Assembly (NCBI GenBank): GCA_013398955.1
Contig: VWPU01004175.1
Location: forward strand, 123,189 to 187,188
Origin: Callaeas wilsoni
Taxonomy: Eukaryota > Chordata > Aves > Passeriformes > Callaeidae
DNA: 64,000 bases
Direction: 5' to 3'
Of this stretch, positions 1 through 11,690 are shown piece after piece. The notes beneath the pieces were generated by a model. It ran no database searches. It was not told the origin of the DNA and was given only the letters and a program-made list of their open reading frames with translations. The first letter of the stretch is position 1; the number at the start of each line of letters is the position of its first letter. A program made the position numbers and the translations under genes.

Positions 1-335
1 TCCAATTCCCCTGCCATTGGCAGGGACATCCTCCACCCAACCAGGTTGCTCAGAGCCCCATCCAGCCTGGGCTTGAACACTTCCAGGGACCGGGCATTCA
101 CAACTTGTCTGGACAACCTGTTCCAGTGCCTCACCACCCTCACCATAAAGGTTTTTTTCCTAATCAAAGGCTTTCCAGAAGTCCAGGTAAATGATATTTG
201 TAGCTCTTACATCATCAACTGATATTGTTGCTCCATCATAAAAAGCCTCTACGCTGGTCAGGCAGGATTTTCTGTTGCTGAAGCCATGCTAGCTGTCTTG
301 AACCTGCAGTCCAAGTGAATCACTGCACGTGCATG
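1..335 (-). mobile_element. CR1 LINE fragment, internally deleted
   Basis: Read on the minus strand, 335 down to about 167 encodes a piece of the CR1 RT (a degraded copy of the segment around the YLDFxKAFD motif). It then jumps directly into the CR1 3' region, with the typical wording about accelerated repair of the final 170 bases (fixed-length antisense 3' segment mentioning 'gttgctcagagcccc' near 47-61). The join at about 165-168 falls just after the KAFD motif, so several hundred bases of palm and thumb plus 3' UTR are missing. The element continues beyond the window start, so its 3' end is not seen. It is non-functional, with stops and frameshifts throughout. The CR1 assignment is firm; the subfamily is not known. 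Confidence 0.88.
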
Positions 336-1253
336 AAGCAAGTGGCTTTGCACAAGTATCCATATACTGTGTTTTCTTTATGGCTTCTATTTCCTTTTGA
401 GGACACCAAAATTAGCCTTTCCAGTCACATGCTTAGAAAGAAATTGTGAAACTCTGGGTTGCTTTTAAGCAACTGTGGCATTGCCATTCTGCAGATGACC
501 TTGTGAAGGCTTTCCAACCAGTTTTCATAGAAAGACTTAGGAAAACAGATCATAATTGACTGCCTTTTTTGAAGTGTGATAATATTTGACTTCAGCTTGT
601 GATATGTTGAAAGCAAAAAATGAGGCAAAGAAATGAATATCAATGACAAATGATTAGCAGTCTTGGAAAGACAGATTATTCAGAGCTATAAATGGTCACT
701 AGCAATTATTGGCATGCATTAGTAAGGAGGCAGATAGGGTGGGCTGAAGTTTCCTTTCACTACGTATTGCATGCTAAAAAATCGAGTGGCTAGAATGTGC
801 TGAACATCATAATCAGAAAGACAAGCTTTTATTAAACCTTGGGAAAAAAAATTGCTCCATAAGATAAATAACAAATTAACTACACATGATATATCGCAGA
901 TAATGGAAGAATACAACAATTACACTTACAAAACACCAGTACTCACAGTACAGTACAAAGTATTTCTTTTTGATCACACTATAATAAGTTAAATAGGCTC
1001 TAACTTCTTATGATAACATTCACAAATATATTTCAGATGTACAGTTTTTATATTCATATTTTGTGAGTGCAAAATAAGTTTCATAAAGGTAGAATTCACA
1101 CTCCATATAATTAATAAATTTCATTAAGTTGAAAAATATTTTTTGAATGAACAAGTTTAAGAGTTGTTTCTTTAAAAACAGTAAAACTATCTCACTTTCT
1201 GGAGAGTTTGTTTTCTTAATCTAAAAACCAAATAAAATAAAAATATACCATTA
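336..1253. other. AT-rich unique sequence, no feature recognised
   Basis: This stretch has short chance reading frames only, the longest about 74 codons on the minus strand and of low complexity. No repeat family, RNA gene or promoter-like arrangement is recognised. Confidence 0.6.
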
Positions 1254-1258
1254 CCTTG

Positions 1259-1643
1259 TGTCATAGTTTTGGCCAGGACAGGGTTAATGTTTTGCAGTTG
1301 CTAGAAGGGGTTGTGGCCAGGGTGTGGATGTAATTCTATACCACTTCATGTCAGTGCTAGTGGGGAGAATGGTCAAAAACCCATGGCGGACAGAGTAGTC
1401 CAATATTTGTTTATTGTAGGGGACTTTCTGTGTAAATAGTTTCCTTTTCTTATACATTTTGTTATTAATATTGCTGTTACTGTTTTTTTTCCTATTTCAT
1501 TGCTGTTTCCAATAAATTTTTCTTATCTCAATGCATGATCTTTGCATTTTTGCCTCCAGTTGGAGGGTGAGGAGAAGAATGCAGCACATGGTTTTATCTA
1601 CACTGGAGTGCTACACTGAAAACAGTGTTCCTAAACCGTGACA
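1259..1643 (+). mobile_element. Solo LTR of an ERVL-like avian retrovirus
   Basis: A 385-bp LTR begins TGTCATAG and ends CCGTGACA, giving TG...CA termini with a short terminal inverted repeat (TGTCA/TGACA). It is flanked by a perfect 5-bp target duplication, CCTTG, at 1254-1258 and 1644-1648, which fixes both ends. A canonical polyadenylation signal AATAAA lies at 1511-1516, followed by the T-rich stretch usual for avian LTRs, which sets the plus orientation. No internal proviral sequence adjoins it, so this is a recombinational solo LTR. The ERVL assignment rests on the 5-bp duplication and resemblance to known avian ERVL LTRs; the exact subfamily is uncertain. Confidence 0.9.
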
Positions 1644-1648
1644 CCTTG

Positions 1649-4600
1649 AAAGGCTAAAAGGCAGAAAGTTGCATAGATCTTCTTAAGATTGCGTAGTTAT
1701 TTGCTCATAATTTGGCAAAACTGTCTCCCAGGGACCCATAATTTAGGAGCAGTTTCCATTCCTTTGGTTGGCATTAAACAAAGGGAGTTTAAAATATAAA
1801 CAATCAGCATACTGTAATGGTGATAACACAGAAAAAGAACTGGTTAAAATTTAGAGGAAGATTTCACAGTTGCTTGTTCTCCAGAATAGAGGAAACAAAA
1901 AAAGCCAGGATGTACAACCCATGGCTGCATCTTAGTCTCAGACATGTTTTGGAAAGAAGCTAATTCAATATGAATTGCTGCTTTTTGAAATTTATGGGAC
2001 AATTTCAAATACAAGTGGAAGTGATGATGCAGTTCAGATGAAAACATGAAAGTAATATAAAATATCTTAAAAACTATAATCAGAGGCTGAATAACTGGAC
2101 AAGTAGGAAAAAATCACCTCTGGAACTGTATAAGCACCAAAAACACCGAGGAAGAAGCTGTGTATGATGCCAAAGTGAACAAATGAGATACACTGGAGAC
2201 TTGCAAAGGTAGAGCAGGCCAGAGCAAAACCGCTACCACTGACAGATCAAGGGCTTGATTCATTGCATGTGGCCCAAAACGTAGGCCATATTTTCATTCA
2301 CTGTCAAGGCTGGTCAGGGAGAGATTAAATTGCTGGAACATATGGTTATTTCAGGTGCAGGTCTCTTATGTAGAGATGTGTGCATGCTTACTGAATTCTG
2401 AGAAGAAATTGTCAAAATGAAAGAAGCCAAATATAACAGCTTATGTTCTGGATGTGATAGCTACACTGGCTCCCCACCAGATACTCACCTTATCGATGAC
2501 AAATTAAATTATTTTGGTATTGGTTTGTCAAAGCTGTGAAGGCATAGTCTGGTGCATAAAACAAAATGATGCCAGTAATCAAGGTTCACCAGTTTTAATT
2601 AAAGTGAGGAATAAACAAATATCCGGTTGACAAAGGGCATACTTTGGAAAGCAAAGGAAGCAATCTGTTAAGCAAACAAGACGGAAAATAATGAAAGGAT
2701 TTGTAGAAAATCTTGGAATGTTTTTAACTAAAAGATGTGAAAAATGATCTAGTATTTTTTACCTCTGATAAAGTATTTAAAAGGCAAGGGTTCACATTAG
2801 TTTTCTGAATAAACACTTTAAACATGAGGCCAGACAACAGAAGAGAAGAACCACAAAAGTAAAAGTACCAGTAAGGAAGTTTTGGGTTGCATTTTTGGCA
2901 TGAAATAAATTATCCCTATATATTCCTTAGTAGGTACTTAGAAATTGAATGAATTATGGGTTTATGTTGCCAAGTTACCTGATGTGAGGACATTAAAAAT
3001 TTCATTTTTGAAACTTACAGGAATTTCACAGTTTTTATGACCTCTGGAAAATGTAAAATAAAACATCCAAGAGATGCAAAGATTTTAGAAAACTGCATTG
3101 GCACATAGGTAGTGAAAAAATGGAAAATCCTCTCACTTAGGAACGTAACTTCCTGAAAGTGAAGTCAGATCAGAAACTAAAGGAATGAAGTAAGAAAGAC
3201 AAAAATTCCAGTACTAAACATTGCTAATTAAATTAAAAGAAACCACTCATTTTCATCAGACATTAAAACTGAAAAAGGAAAGCAGAAGTGGATCCTATTT
3301 CTTGTGAAAATTGGAATAAGGCTAAATGAATTTATTGTGGCTAAAAAACAACCTATAATTTTCTTCTATAATTTGCTTATAATTTTCTGCTAAAGAAGTA
3401 AACCAAAACAAGGAAAATAAGAATGAAGACATGTATGCAGAATTCTATCTGTCCAGATAGAGATAAGTGGAGAAAAGAACTCACTCAAATAAAGAGAAGT
3501 GGACAAACTCTGTCCCACAACTCGGAAGTTACTGGAGCATCCCATTTCAGTTGTGATACAAAATTGAATAAGTTTGCCAAGCCTCCAGTGATAAAATATG
3601 AGCGAAAAGGCAAAAACACTGTACCTAAAAATGACCACATAGTGATCCCAGAATTGATAAAACTGTTAATCTTAATCCAGTAATATGAGCAATATCTCTG
3701 CCAGGCCTCAACTGACAGCATCAAGATTTACCTTCAATTACTAAAAATTCAGCTCAAGTGTTCTAACAGAAACCCAAGGAAATTAAATTAAACTGACTGG
3801 ATACTTAATGAACTATATTTTTCCAGTTGAAAAGAGAGAATCAATGGCTTACAAAATAGTTGGTCTGTCTCTTCTCACTGAAAGAAGGAAAGGAAAAGAG
3901 AGACTAACAGAATAGGATAGTACACACTAATACAATCAATAAGCTACTTTGCTTGCCTGGTATTTAGACCAGGTGTTGGCTCATGAGAAGAAGCAGACAT
4001 GACACAAGTATGAAACATTCATATATTTTCATATCCTTCCTTTCTTCAACCTATAAGGAACATTTTATGGGGGACTTGTTCAGGTAGAAAAACAAGACTA
4101 AAAAGATTTAATTCAATTCAGATTCACTTACACATTTGATGGACAACATTTTCCAGTTTTACTCTGAAAGCACAGAATGTTGTTCTGTAAATTGCATTTT
4201 TTTTGTTCTTTTCTCTACAGACCCTTTCATGAGTACCTGCCATAGCTTGAAGGCATTTACTAAGAGATGAAAAAGCATTTGTGAAAAGTTTGTATAAGTG
4301 ATTAATTTCACATTATATGTGATTCTGTAAAAGCAGGAATATCAAATCAATATTCACTATCTTAACTATTAATCTGTTAAAAAAAAAAATCTTCAAAATA
4401 GCACTGCTATTTGAAAATTCTTTACCTCAGATCTTGCCTAGCTTCCAACCAATTTCCAATCAATGGAAAGAACTTCATTTTTTTTCATTTTCTAACTATT
4501 TAATGCTTTTTCTTTGTATTTATTGATAGCAAAGTAGGAACACAGAAATTGCATCGTGTGGTATCATATCAACAACTTCATTTTTAATCAACAGGATAAG

Positions 4601-4879
4601 AAACTTGATACCTCTTAGTAACTGAATATAGTAAATGAGTATCTCAGTTCCTACCAATGCTGTAAATGATTGCTTGATATGTCTACACCGCTTAAAGAGA
4701 TACAGGGACAATACCCTGCATCCAAACCAAGCAGCACAGAACAATTCCCATCATTACTTGTATCACATTTCCTTTGGTGCATTTGTTTTAGACAGAACAC
4801 TCTGGAGCCATCAGAACATGAGGTGAGTAGTAAACTCATAGTGAGACACTGAATGATCAGGGAGCCAGTTCTTGAACTC
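1649..4879. other. Unique AT-rich sequence, no gene recognised
   Basis: About 3.2 kb without a recognisable repeat or gene. The longest plus-strand frame is 86 codons at 3423-3683, which has no domain or motif I recognise and no paired splice context. It is taken as chance. There are several A/T runs but no clear tandem array. Confidence 0.55.
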
Positions 4880-5300
4880 AAAATGGTCCTCTTCTATTTA
4901 GCTGTATAGGTCACACCATTAAATAGGCGCCCATTCTGGTCTGGGCTTTCCATAAGGTCACAACTTCTTTCAGCGCATATCCACCTGCTCTGACAAGGAG
5001 TCCTCCAGGGGCTGCAGGTGGACATCTCCAGTGCCTGGAGCATCTCCTTCCCTGCCTTCTTCACTGATCTTGGTTCTGCAGGGCTGTTTCTGTCACATAT
5101 TTTCAGTCCTCTCTCACATTTTCTGTTACATGGCAGTTTTTCTCCATCATTGGTGGGGTCATCTTTGGCTCTCAGTGGGTCTGTCTTGGATCTGGCCTGC
5201 ATTGGTTCTGTCAGACATGGTGGCAACTTCTGACATGTTTTCACAGAAGCCACCCCTGAAGCTCCCCTGCTACCACAATCTTGTCATGTACTCAGTTGCA
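4880..5300 (-). mobile_element. Partial LTR of an avian endogenous retrovirus
   Basis: On the minus strand this matches the 5' half of a widespread avian LTR. A segment with the wording of that LTR's upstream part (about 5290-5200) is followed by the region ending in 'gaaacagccctgcaga' (antisense, near 5090) and then the repeated 'ctgcagcccctggaggac' units near 5010. The downstream half with the polyadenylation signal is absent, so the element is truncated at its low-coordinate end. A 119-codon minus-strand frame at 4894-5253 lies wholly inside and is fortuitous. It belongs to the same general LTR group as 34653-35506 and 61300-61979. Confidence 0.72.
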
Positions 5301-6141
5301 AAGACTAATATTTTCTTAGATATTTAGAAGGGTGTATACATAAGTAACAAAGCTGAACTGGGAATCAAAATAGGATGCAGTGCCATGCCTGATATTTACA
5401 TGCCATTAAATCATGTGGCAAAATTGTTCCTAAGTACGTAGGAAGTGCCGCCCCTTGTACTACAGCACATAGTGGTCTTTTAAACTCACATGAGACTTGT
5501 GCTCACATGATATTTTTAGGTTCCTTGCTGTCAACATTCTAGTTAAAAGGCAGTTCCAGAACCTTACTAGTTTAATGTTAAGAGCCTTCTTCTAATAATG
5601 ATCCTAAATGCATTCATGGTCTGTCTGTATGAAGTGATTCATGATACAACAATCACTTTTCAAGTGCCTACTTTATGCTACCTGATTTTTCAAGATGACA
5701 CATACAAACTCAATGATGTTTAATGAGTGCAGTCAAAAAGATGAGCACTAAAGATTAATTATATGCTGTATTGAATAGTCCATTTCTTCCTTTTCCAACT
5801 TACTGTTAGATACCTCATGAAATTAATTGAAAAAATTATGTTTCCCAAATGCAACAGTACTCCAAGTAAACACTCAGGCAAAGATTCAGTCAAGGGCAAA
5901 CTCTCTAAATACTTGTTATATTATTGCTCTTGCATTCTGAGAAAAAAGTCTATTGGCTTGACATTACATTTTTTAATATTCATTGTGCCTCCCTTTCAAG
6001 GTTATAGTGTCAACCAGCTAATCTTAGTGATTCTGCAATAAATCCTGAAAATGCTGAGTTGTGTTCGTGTGGGGGTTTTTGATGCTTTTTTTTTCTTACC
6101 AGAATAATATCCAATAACAGCAAACTGTTTGCTTGAATTAC

Positions 6142-6178
<37 letters not shown>

Positions 6179-6639
6179 AACCAAAATATATTTTTGAAAT
6201 GGACCATTATATATAAATTATGTGCAAATGCATATGCTCATTGAATCAGATAAAAAAAAATACAAAAAGCATGGATTAATCTAATGTATTATTGCCCATT
6301 CACTGGAAGTATATCCTCTGTAAACATATAGATACGTTTCAATTGCCTCTAGTTTTGAGTGTTTTGATATTCCATGACCCAGGGAAAGAGGAGGCTAATA
6401 ATCTGCATCCATCCATAGTACATTGAGTTCTGGTTTTATTAAGGAATGTGATAAGGACAGTTAGAAAAAAAACAAATATTCAAAAAGTTTAAACTGAAAC
6501 TTTGATTATTGACTGAGGTTATATTAGGACACCACTGTTCTTTTGAAGGTGCTTTGAATTAGGAGAATTTTTGGCAAGATCTGCTTGCAAAGAGCAGTAG
6601 TTAAGTTCAGCAAGACATTGCTGGTGATGCAATTTATTT
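5301..6639. other. Unique AT-rich sequence with one microsatellite
   Basis: Apart from the GATA-type microsatellite at 6144-6178, no gene, RNA or repeat family is recognised here. Confidence 0.55.
6144..6178. repeat. (GATA)n microsatellite
   Basis: An uninterrupted run of about 35 bases of the tetranucleotide AGAT/GATA, between 'acaa' and 'aaacc'. It is probably polymorphic in length. It generates spurious SIYL/SIYLSIYL-type peptides on the minus strand. Confidence 0.97.
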
Positions 6640-7000
6640 GGATGCATCACCCTCACCTTGTCTTCCCTGTCTATCTTTCCTAAAGAGCCTGTATCCTTTC
6701 ATTCCAACATTCTAGTCACAGGGATCCTTCCATCATATCTCTGTGATGTCAGTAAGATCATAGCCCTACAGGCATGCACATGCCTCTAATTCCTCATGTT
6801 TATTCCCCATGGTGTTTGCCTAGAAGCAAATTGGGCCTCTCCTGCTGGCTGGAGTGGCTGGAATTCCTTTGTGCTTCTCTTCAGATGCTCTCCTGCTGAC
6901 TTGCAGCCTCTCCCCAGTCAGTTGTCATCTCTTCTTGGTCCTGGTATCAAACTGGTAGGAGAGGGATGGACTGAGGGTTCTTTCCTCTGGGAACTTTACT
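6640..7000 (-). mobile_element. CR1 LINE fragment, start of ORF2 endonuclease region
   Basis: Read on the minus strand from about 6850 down to 6640, the translation in broken frames follows the N-terminus of the CR1 ORF2 apurinic endonuclease: a cysteine/leucine start region, then an ITETWW-like stretch here decayed to 'HHRDMME' (near 6740). The 6850-7000 part resembles sequence just upstream of that domain in CR1. There are multiple in-frame stops. No RT portion follows, so both sides are deleted. Confidence is moderate because the copy is divergent. Confidence 0.65.
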
Positions 7001-8640
7001 GTCTTCTTCACTATGAAAATTCAGACATCTCTTGCAACAACCAGATGGAAAAATCAGATAGTGGAATGGAATTTTTATAATACCAATTATTTAAATAAAT
7101 GACTGGCAATTTTTCCTGTTCCACAAAGTGGAACATGACTTCTCATGAAGTGACTAAAAAAAATAGAAATTTTATAGAATTTATACATACTTGAATTTAT
7201 ATACATTTATATACTTTTTTTTTCTCTACACACAGACTAAGAATATTATATATTATAAGATATTTTGGGCCATGATCCTCTATGAGAAAAAAAAATCTCA
7301 AAATATGCCTTAGACATGAAAAGATTAACAGTTTTTGTATTAATTCCTGGACATGGCTCCTGGACATGCTGTTGAGAAGGAAACAGGTCTTTAGGATGTG
7401 GTCTGTGGTCCTGCATATAATATAGATAAGTAGTATTGTTACAGTTATAAATAAGGAGCTGTTTTTATTAATAGAAATAAGCAAAAACTAATGGAAATAA
7501 ATCTGTGAAAATTGTGGAAAGTATGGTAATCATTTATTTTTTTAAGAAATAGTAAGAATGCTATGCAGCAGCTTTATTGAATAATCAGCTGGTCTGTACT
7601 CAAAGTTCACAAAAAATCACATTTCTAAATGTCTGCCATGATGAATCCAATATATACTCAAAAGAGAGTGTACAGATGCAACTTCATTACCTTTTTTTAT
7701 CTTCTTATGTATAAAGAAATAACATAAACCTCATCCTCAACTTACATTTAAAGAAAAAATATTTTCCAGATTTTCATCTTTCTACTGAGATTTTAATTTT
7801 CTTTCTTACAGAAATTCACACTTTCTATTTACTCAATTAAACTGTAAAATTTGATTCCTATGCCAAATCTTATGCCTCTGAGTAAATGTGAGAATCAGCT
7901 TTGGCACCGCTACTGCACAGTGTACAAAGGTTTATAGCATTATCACCTGCAGTCAAGGTCTCCACATTACTGCTGTTTCAAACATTTGATGTTTTAACCT
8001 GCCCTTTTTAAATGCTTATAAAACTAATATCGAGCAGAGTCATTCTCTGTTGATCTCCATCAATCCCAACATGCTTAAACAGACAAATATACTTTCATAT
8101 TATTGGGATGCCAGGTAAAAACCCATCTGATCTGGTCTTTCACAGTAAGGATAGTAAAATGGGACTATAGTTTATGAAATCGTTTCGCAAATTTCAAAAT
8201 AAACACCTGAAATCAGATTTGATGTTCAAAAGTTAAAAGTTTGTTATTTTCAGAAATAATAAAAATTTACCAGTTTGGATATAGAGTATCTTCAAGTTCC
8301 GACGAAAAATTCCATTCTTTGAAACACAAGGTATAGTTCAAAAGCTATATATTCTTACCTAGATTGAATTTTCTGTGATAACCTAGAGAAGCAATGGTGT
8401 TTGAATGTAAATTTTCATGGGTAGCACACATAAAATATAATATATCTGTAAGTATATTCTATTCCTATCCTATAAATGTAATCTTAGTACAGCATTGTCG
8501 TGGTGTCTGGAACAGCTGTAACCCACCTGAGTACCCTTTTTTTACTTTTCCCTGGCTGACAGACCTACCCAGACTTGGACCTAAAAGCAATTCTCTATGA
8601 ACTGTAAATTACTGGGCCACTAAATCCCTGAACTCACTAT
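7001..8640. other. Unique AT-rich sequence, no feature recognised
   Basis: No repeat family or coding potential is recognised. The longest frame is 95 codons on the minus strand, of low-complexity composition. Confidence 0.55.
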
Positions 8641-8645
8641 GACAC

Positions 8646-9214
8646 TATCATGGTTTTAAACTCAGCTGAAAATTAAGCACCACACAGCTGATCACTCAAC
8701 CCCTTGCTTCTGCCCCCCCCACCCCAGGGGAATGGGGAGGAGAATCAAAGTAAAAATTGCACGTTGGGATAAGAACAGATTAATAATTTAAAATAAAATA
8801 AAATACAGTAATCATGGTAAATTTTAATAAAAAGGGAAAACCAAGTGATGCAGAATTCAATTGCTCGCCACTTGCTGACCATGTCAGAGCCCCTTTCCCG
8901 AGCCCAGACAGGCTGTCTTTGTGGGTAACTCCCCCCAGTTTACATACCGGGCAGAATGTTCTGTGCTGTGGAACATCCTTTCAGTCAGTTTGGGTCACCT
9001 GTCCCAGCTGTGCTCCTTCCCGGTTTGTTTTGCATCCCTCCTCACTGGCAGAGCATGCGACAATGGAAAAATGTCCTTGACTTGAGATAAACACAACATA
9101 GCATAAAGCAAAAACATTAGGATGCTATCAACATCACTCTCCTTCCAAATCCAAAACACAGTGCTGTAACAGAACTGTGAAGAAATTAACTTTTTTGCAG
9201 CTGAAACCAGGACA
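8646..9214 (-). mobile_element. Solo LTR, avian ERVL type
   Basis: A 569-bp LTR on the minus strand. In sense it starts TGTCCTGGTTTCAGCTG (9214 downwards), a hallmark start for avian ERVL LTRs, and ends near 8646. A perfect 5-bp duplication GACAC flanks it at 8641-8645 and 9215-9219, fixing the boundaries. The last base pair of the sense strand has mutated: the plus-strand start reads TATCATGG instead of the expected TG. A C-run at about 8715-8722 and a TTTTATT-rich zone mark the polyadenylation region, but no clean AATAAA is left. There is no internal retroviral sequence. Confidence 0.9.
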
Positions 9215-9219
9215 GACAC

Positions 9220-10329
9220 TCTGACCAGCCTGTGCAACCCACATAGATTGTTCTGGAGACCATTGCCACAATGGGTCTGGTGAATTGTACCCTCCATTAC
9301 ATGATGGAACAGGTTCTTGATGGGAAAATTAGATGGCAGGGATCACAAAATTACATTAGCTTTATTCTCCAAAGTAAATTACTTCTATATCTAGTATTTT
9401 GATTTTATTTATTTAGAATTTTTATGAGAGCAAAATTATTGTGAACCAGAATTAAGTGTGCATTTATATACATGTGTGTTTTGATATATATAATTTACAT
9501 TAATTTTTCTTTTCATTGACACACTACTTGCAAGACTTGTGTGAGAAGCAAATGTAAACACAACAAGAAATATTTTGTATTTTACTTCCTTCTCTAGTGG
9601 TAGTCATACTATGCATGAAGTCAACAGTGTTGTACAGTGTTTCATTCCAGGTGACTTAATTTCTACCTGAAAATCAAATTTTCACAAATTCCAGCAATAA
9701 TTTAAGGGATGGACAAGTTAGTTAAGGAAAAGAAAGGAGGCAAGTGGCTCTGTACTAGGCTACAAAGTTCAAACAAAATTACAGGCAGTTATATGAACAT
9801 TAAATAGCTATACCTTCTATCCTTCCTCCCTTAGAGGTATCCATATTTCATAAAACAACATAACACATCTCTACTTCTGTTTTTCAGAAATGTTCAAAAA
9901 TTCATATTGAGAGCAGTTTTCATGGGCATCGTAAGGTTATCTTGGATCTAGGCTACACAGTATAGCATTTAATATAATGTTTCTGATTTACAGATTGGTG
10001 ATCATCTGAAAGCAGCAAACCAAAAAGCAATGAAACAAAACATAAAACCAGTAAAAGAACGAAAAGAAAAGCAAAAACATAGCCAACCAATAATTGATAA
10101 AGCTTTGTATTTCACTGTGGTACATCTAGCACTATTATAGTTCTTTCTAAGAAAGTACATTTTCCATATTGGTATGTTTCCACATCTCAAAAAACCCAAA
10201 CAGTCTGGAAATTTAGAAGTAAAAATCCAATCTAAAAGTCCGGTCGTTAAATCCAGCCCCATACTTAAAAATCCAGTCCAATACCAACCTTTTATTTTTT
10301 TTATATTCTTGGCTTTTTGTTCCATCAGC
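9220..10329. other. Unique AT-rich sequence, no feature recognised
   Basis: No repeat family, RNA gene or credible coding region is seen. A 107-codon minus-strand frame at 10002-10325 is aromatic-rich and has no motif I recognise; it is taken as chance. Confidence 0.55.
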
Positions 10330-11330
10330 CTGTTATAGACCAGGACCCGTAAGTAATTTCTGCAAAGCTGATTTCTAGTTAGTAAGATCCTAGCCTCATC
10401 CTTCCAGCTAGTCTGGCTCAGATGTGGCTAATCCCACTATGGGAAGTGCTCCTCCAAGCAAGTGCCTCCAGGATTTGGAAGCTTTGCGTTATTCCCTGTT
10501 TGGCCTTTTCTTCAGCTGCCAGTACTGGGTCAGGTACAGCCACGCCACCTCTTCAAGTCCCCGGTTTGGGGTCAAACCCTGGCCTCACCTGTATGGCTGG
10601 TGTGGGCTGGAGGAATGGAATAAGAGGGTGAGGTTTAGCTACCTTAAGAGCCAGAGCACAGGTGGCAGGCTGGAAGTGCAGCCTTCAACTGCAGTAGCAA
10701 CTGCTGTGGCAACTGCCAAAACTGCAGAGAGCCTTCCAGGACCTTCTAATGGCTGCCGGAGACTGGATCTTTCCAGGTCCCTTCCTCAGACAATTCTGTG
10801 ACCTGTACCATGGTATCAGCACTTGTGTTCCCCTACCTTTCTGTCCCTTTGTCCTCTGCAGGGTTGCAGCGTACAGGACCCGAGGGGCCGGGAATGGCAG
10901 CTCTTCCTGCATCTCACCGGGCTCACACCCTACCCTTCCCATGGGAGCCCCAGAGGCCCTCCCTGAGTCCTCCACACTGCACAGCCCAGGCATAGTTCCC
11001 CCAAGGCCAGGGCACCTCGCTGCCTATTCAGATGTCTTTAACCTTCCGCCAGGGCCTCACTGGCTCTGGAAGGGAAAGCAGCAGGCACAAGCCTCTCTCC
11101 TGGTCTTTTGCCAGCTCTGTTTCCCTTGCATTGCCGAGCAGTACTCAGGAGTCAGGGCAGAAACAATCCCACTGAACTGTGCACTGAGGCCTCCCCCCGG
11201 GTACACCTGTGCTGTCCCCACCCATTCCATCCCAGAACCTCCTCTGCCTTGGCTGGACCATCCCATCCTACCCCAGAGCTCCACAAGCCTTGGGCAGAAC
11301 AGCCCATCTGCACTGCATTGTGTTGCACTG
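10330..11330. other. GC-rich block of unknown origin
   Basis: About 1 kb is clearly richer in G and C than the surrounding DNA, with many CCC/GGG runs and few CpG dinucleotides. It directly abuts the CR1 RT fragment at 11336-11690. A 291-codon plus-strand frame (10749-11624) spans it, but its last third is antisense to that CR1 fragment and the rest is Pro/Ser/Leu-rich without a domain. I read it as chance from stop-poor GC-rich sequence. It may be an unrecognised repeat, an old LTR or a structured non-coding region. The length makes it the longest open frame in the window, which is the only argument for coding. Confidence 0.5.
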
Positions 11331-11335
11331 CATTC

Positions 11336-11690
11336 ATCCACCAAGCTAGCAATTTCATCATGGAAGGTTATCAGGCCGGTCAGGAATGATTGCCCCTTTG
11401 TAAACCCGTGTTTATTGTTTCTGGTCACTGTCATGTCCCTTGTGTCTAGAAAGGTTTTCCAAGTTTATTTGCTCTATCATCTACCCAAGGACTTAGGTGA
11501 AGCCAACTGGCTTGTAGTTCCCCAGATCTTCATTCTTCCCCTTCACAAAAATAGGAGTGATATTTACCTTCTCCTAGTCTTTAGGAATCTCACCCGATCA
11601 CCATGGCCTTTCAAAAATAGTTGAGAGTGGCCTTGCAATGACGTCAGTCAGTTTCTTTCACTTTTATGGGAGAATCCCAAGTGGAGTTAA
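11336..11690 (-). mobile_element. CR1 LINE reverse-transcriptase fragment
   Basis: In minus-strand order (11690 to 11336) the broken translation follows the fingers region of the CR1 RT: a TDVIARPLSTIFE-like start near 11650, an ITPIFVKGKNEDLGNYKPV segment near 11550, then after a frameshift HGFTKGQSFLTGLITFHDE near 11400, ending at LVDE near 11336. Frameshifts and stops show that it is dead. The palm domain with the catalytic aspartates is missing because the GC-rich block begins there. Confidence 0.9.

Noticed and set aside
4894..5253. 119-codon minus-strand frame as a gene
   Set aside because: It lies entirely within a partial retroviral LTR, which is non-coding.
6002..6207. SIYLSIYL repeat peptides
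   Set aside because: They are translations of the GATA microsatellite.
10749..11624. 291-codon plus-strand open frame as a protein-coding gene
   Set aside because: Its last third is antisense to a CR1 RT fragment. The rest is Pro/Ser/Leu-rich without a domain, and GC-rich sequence yields long chance frames.
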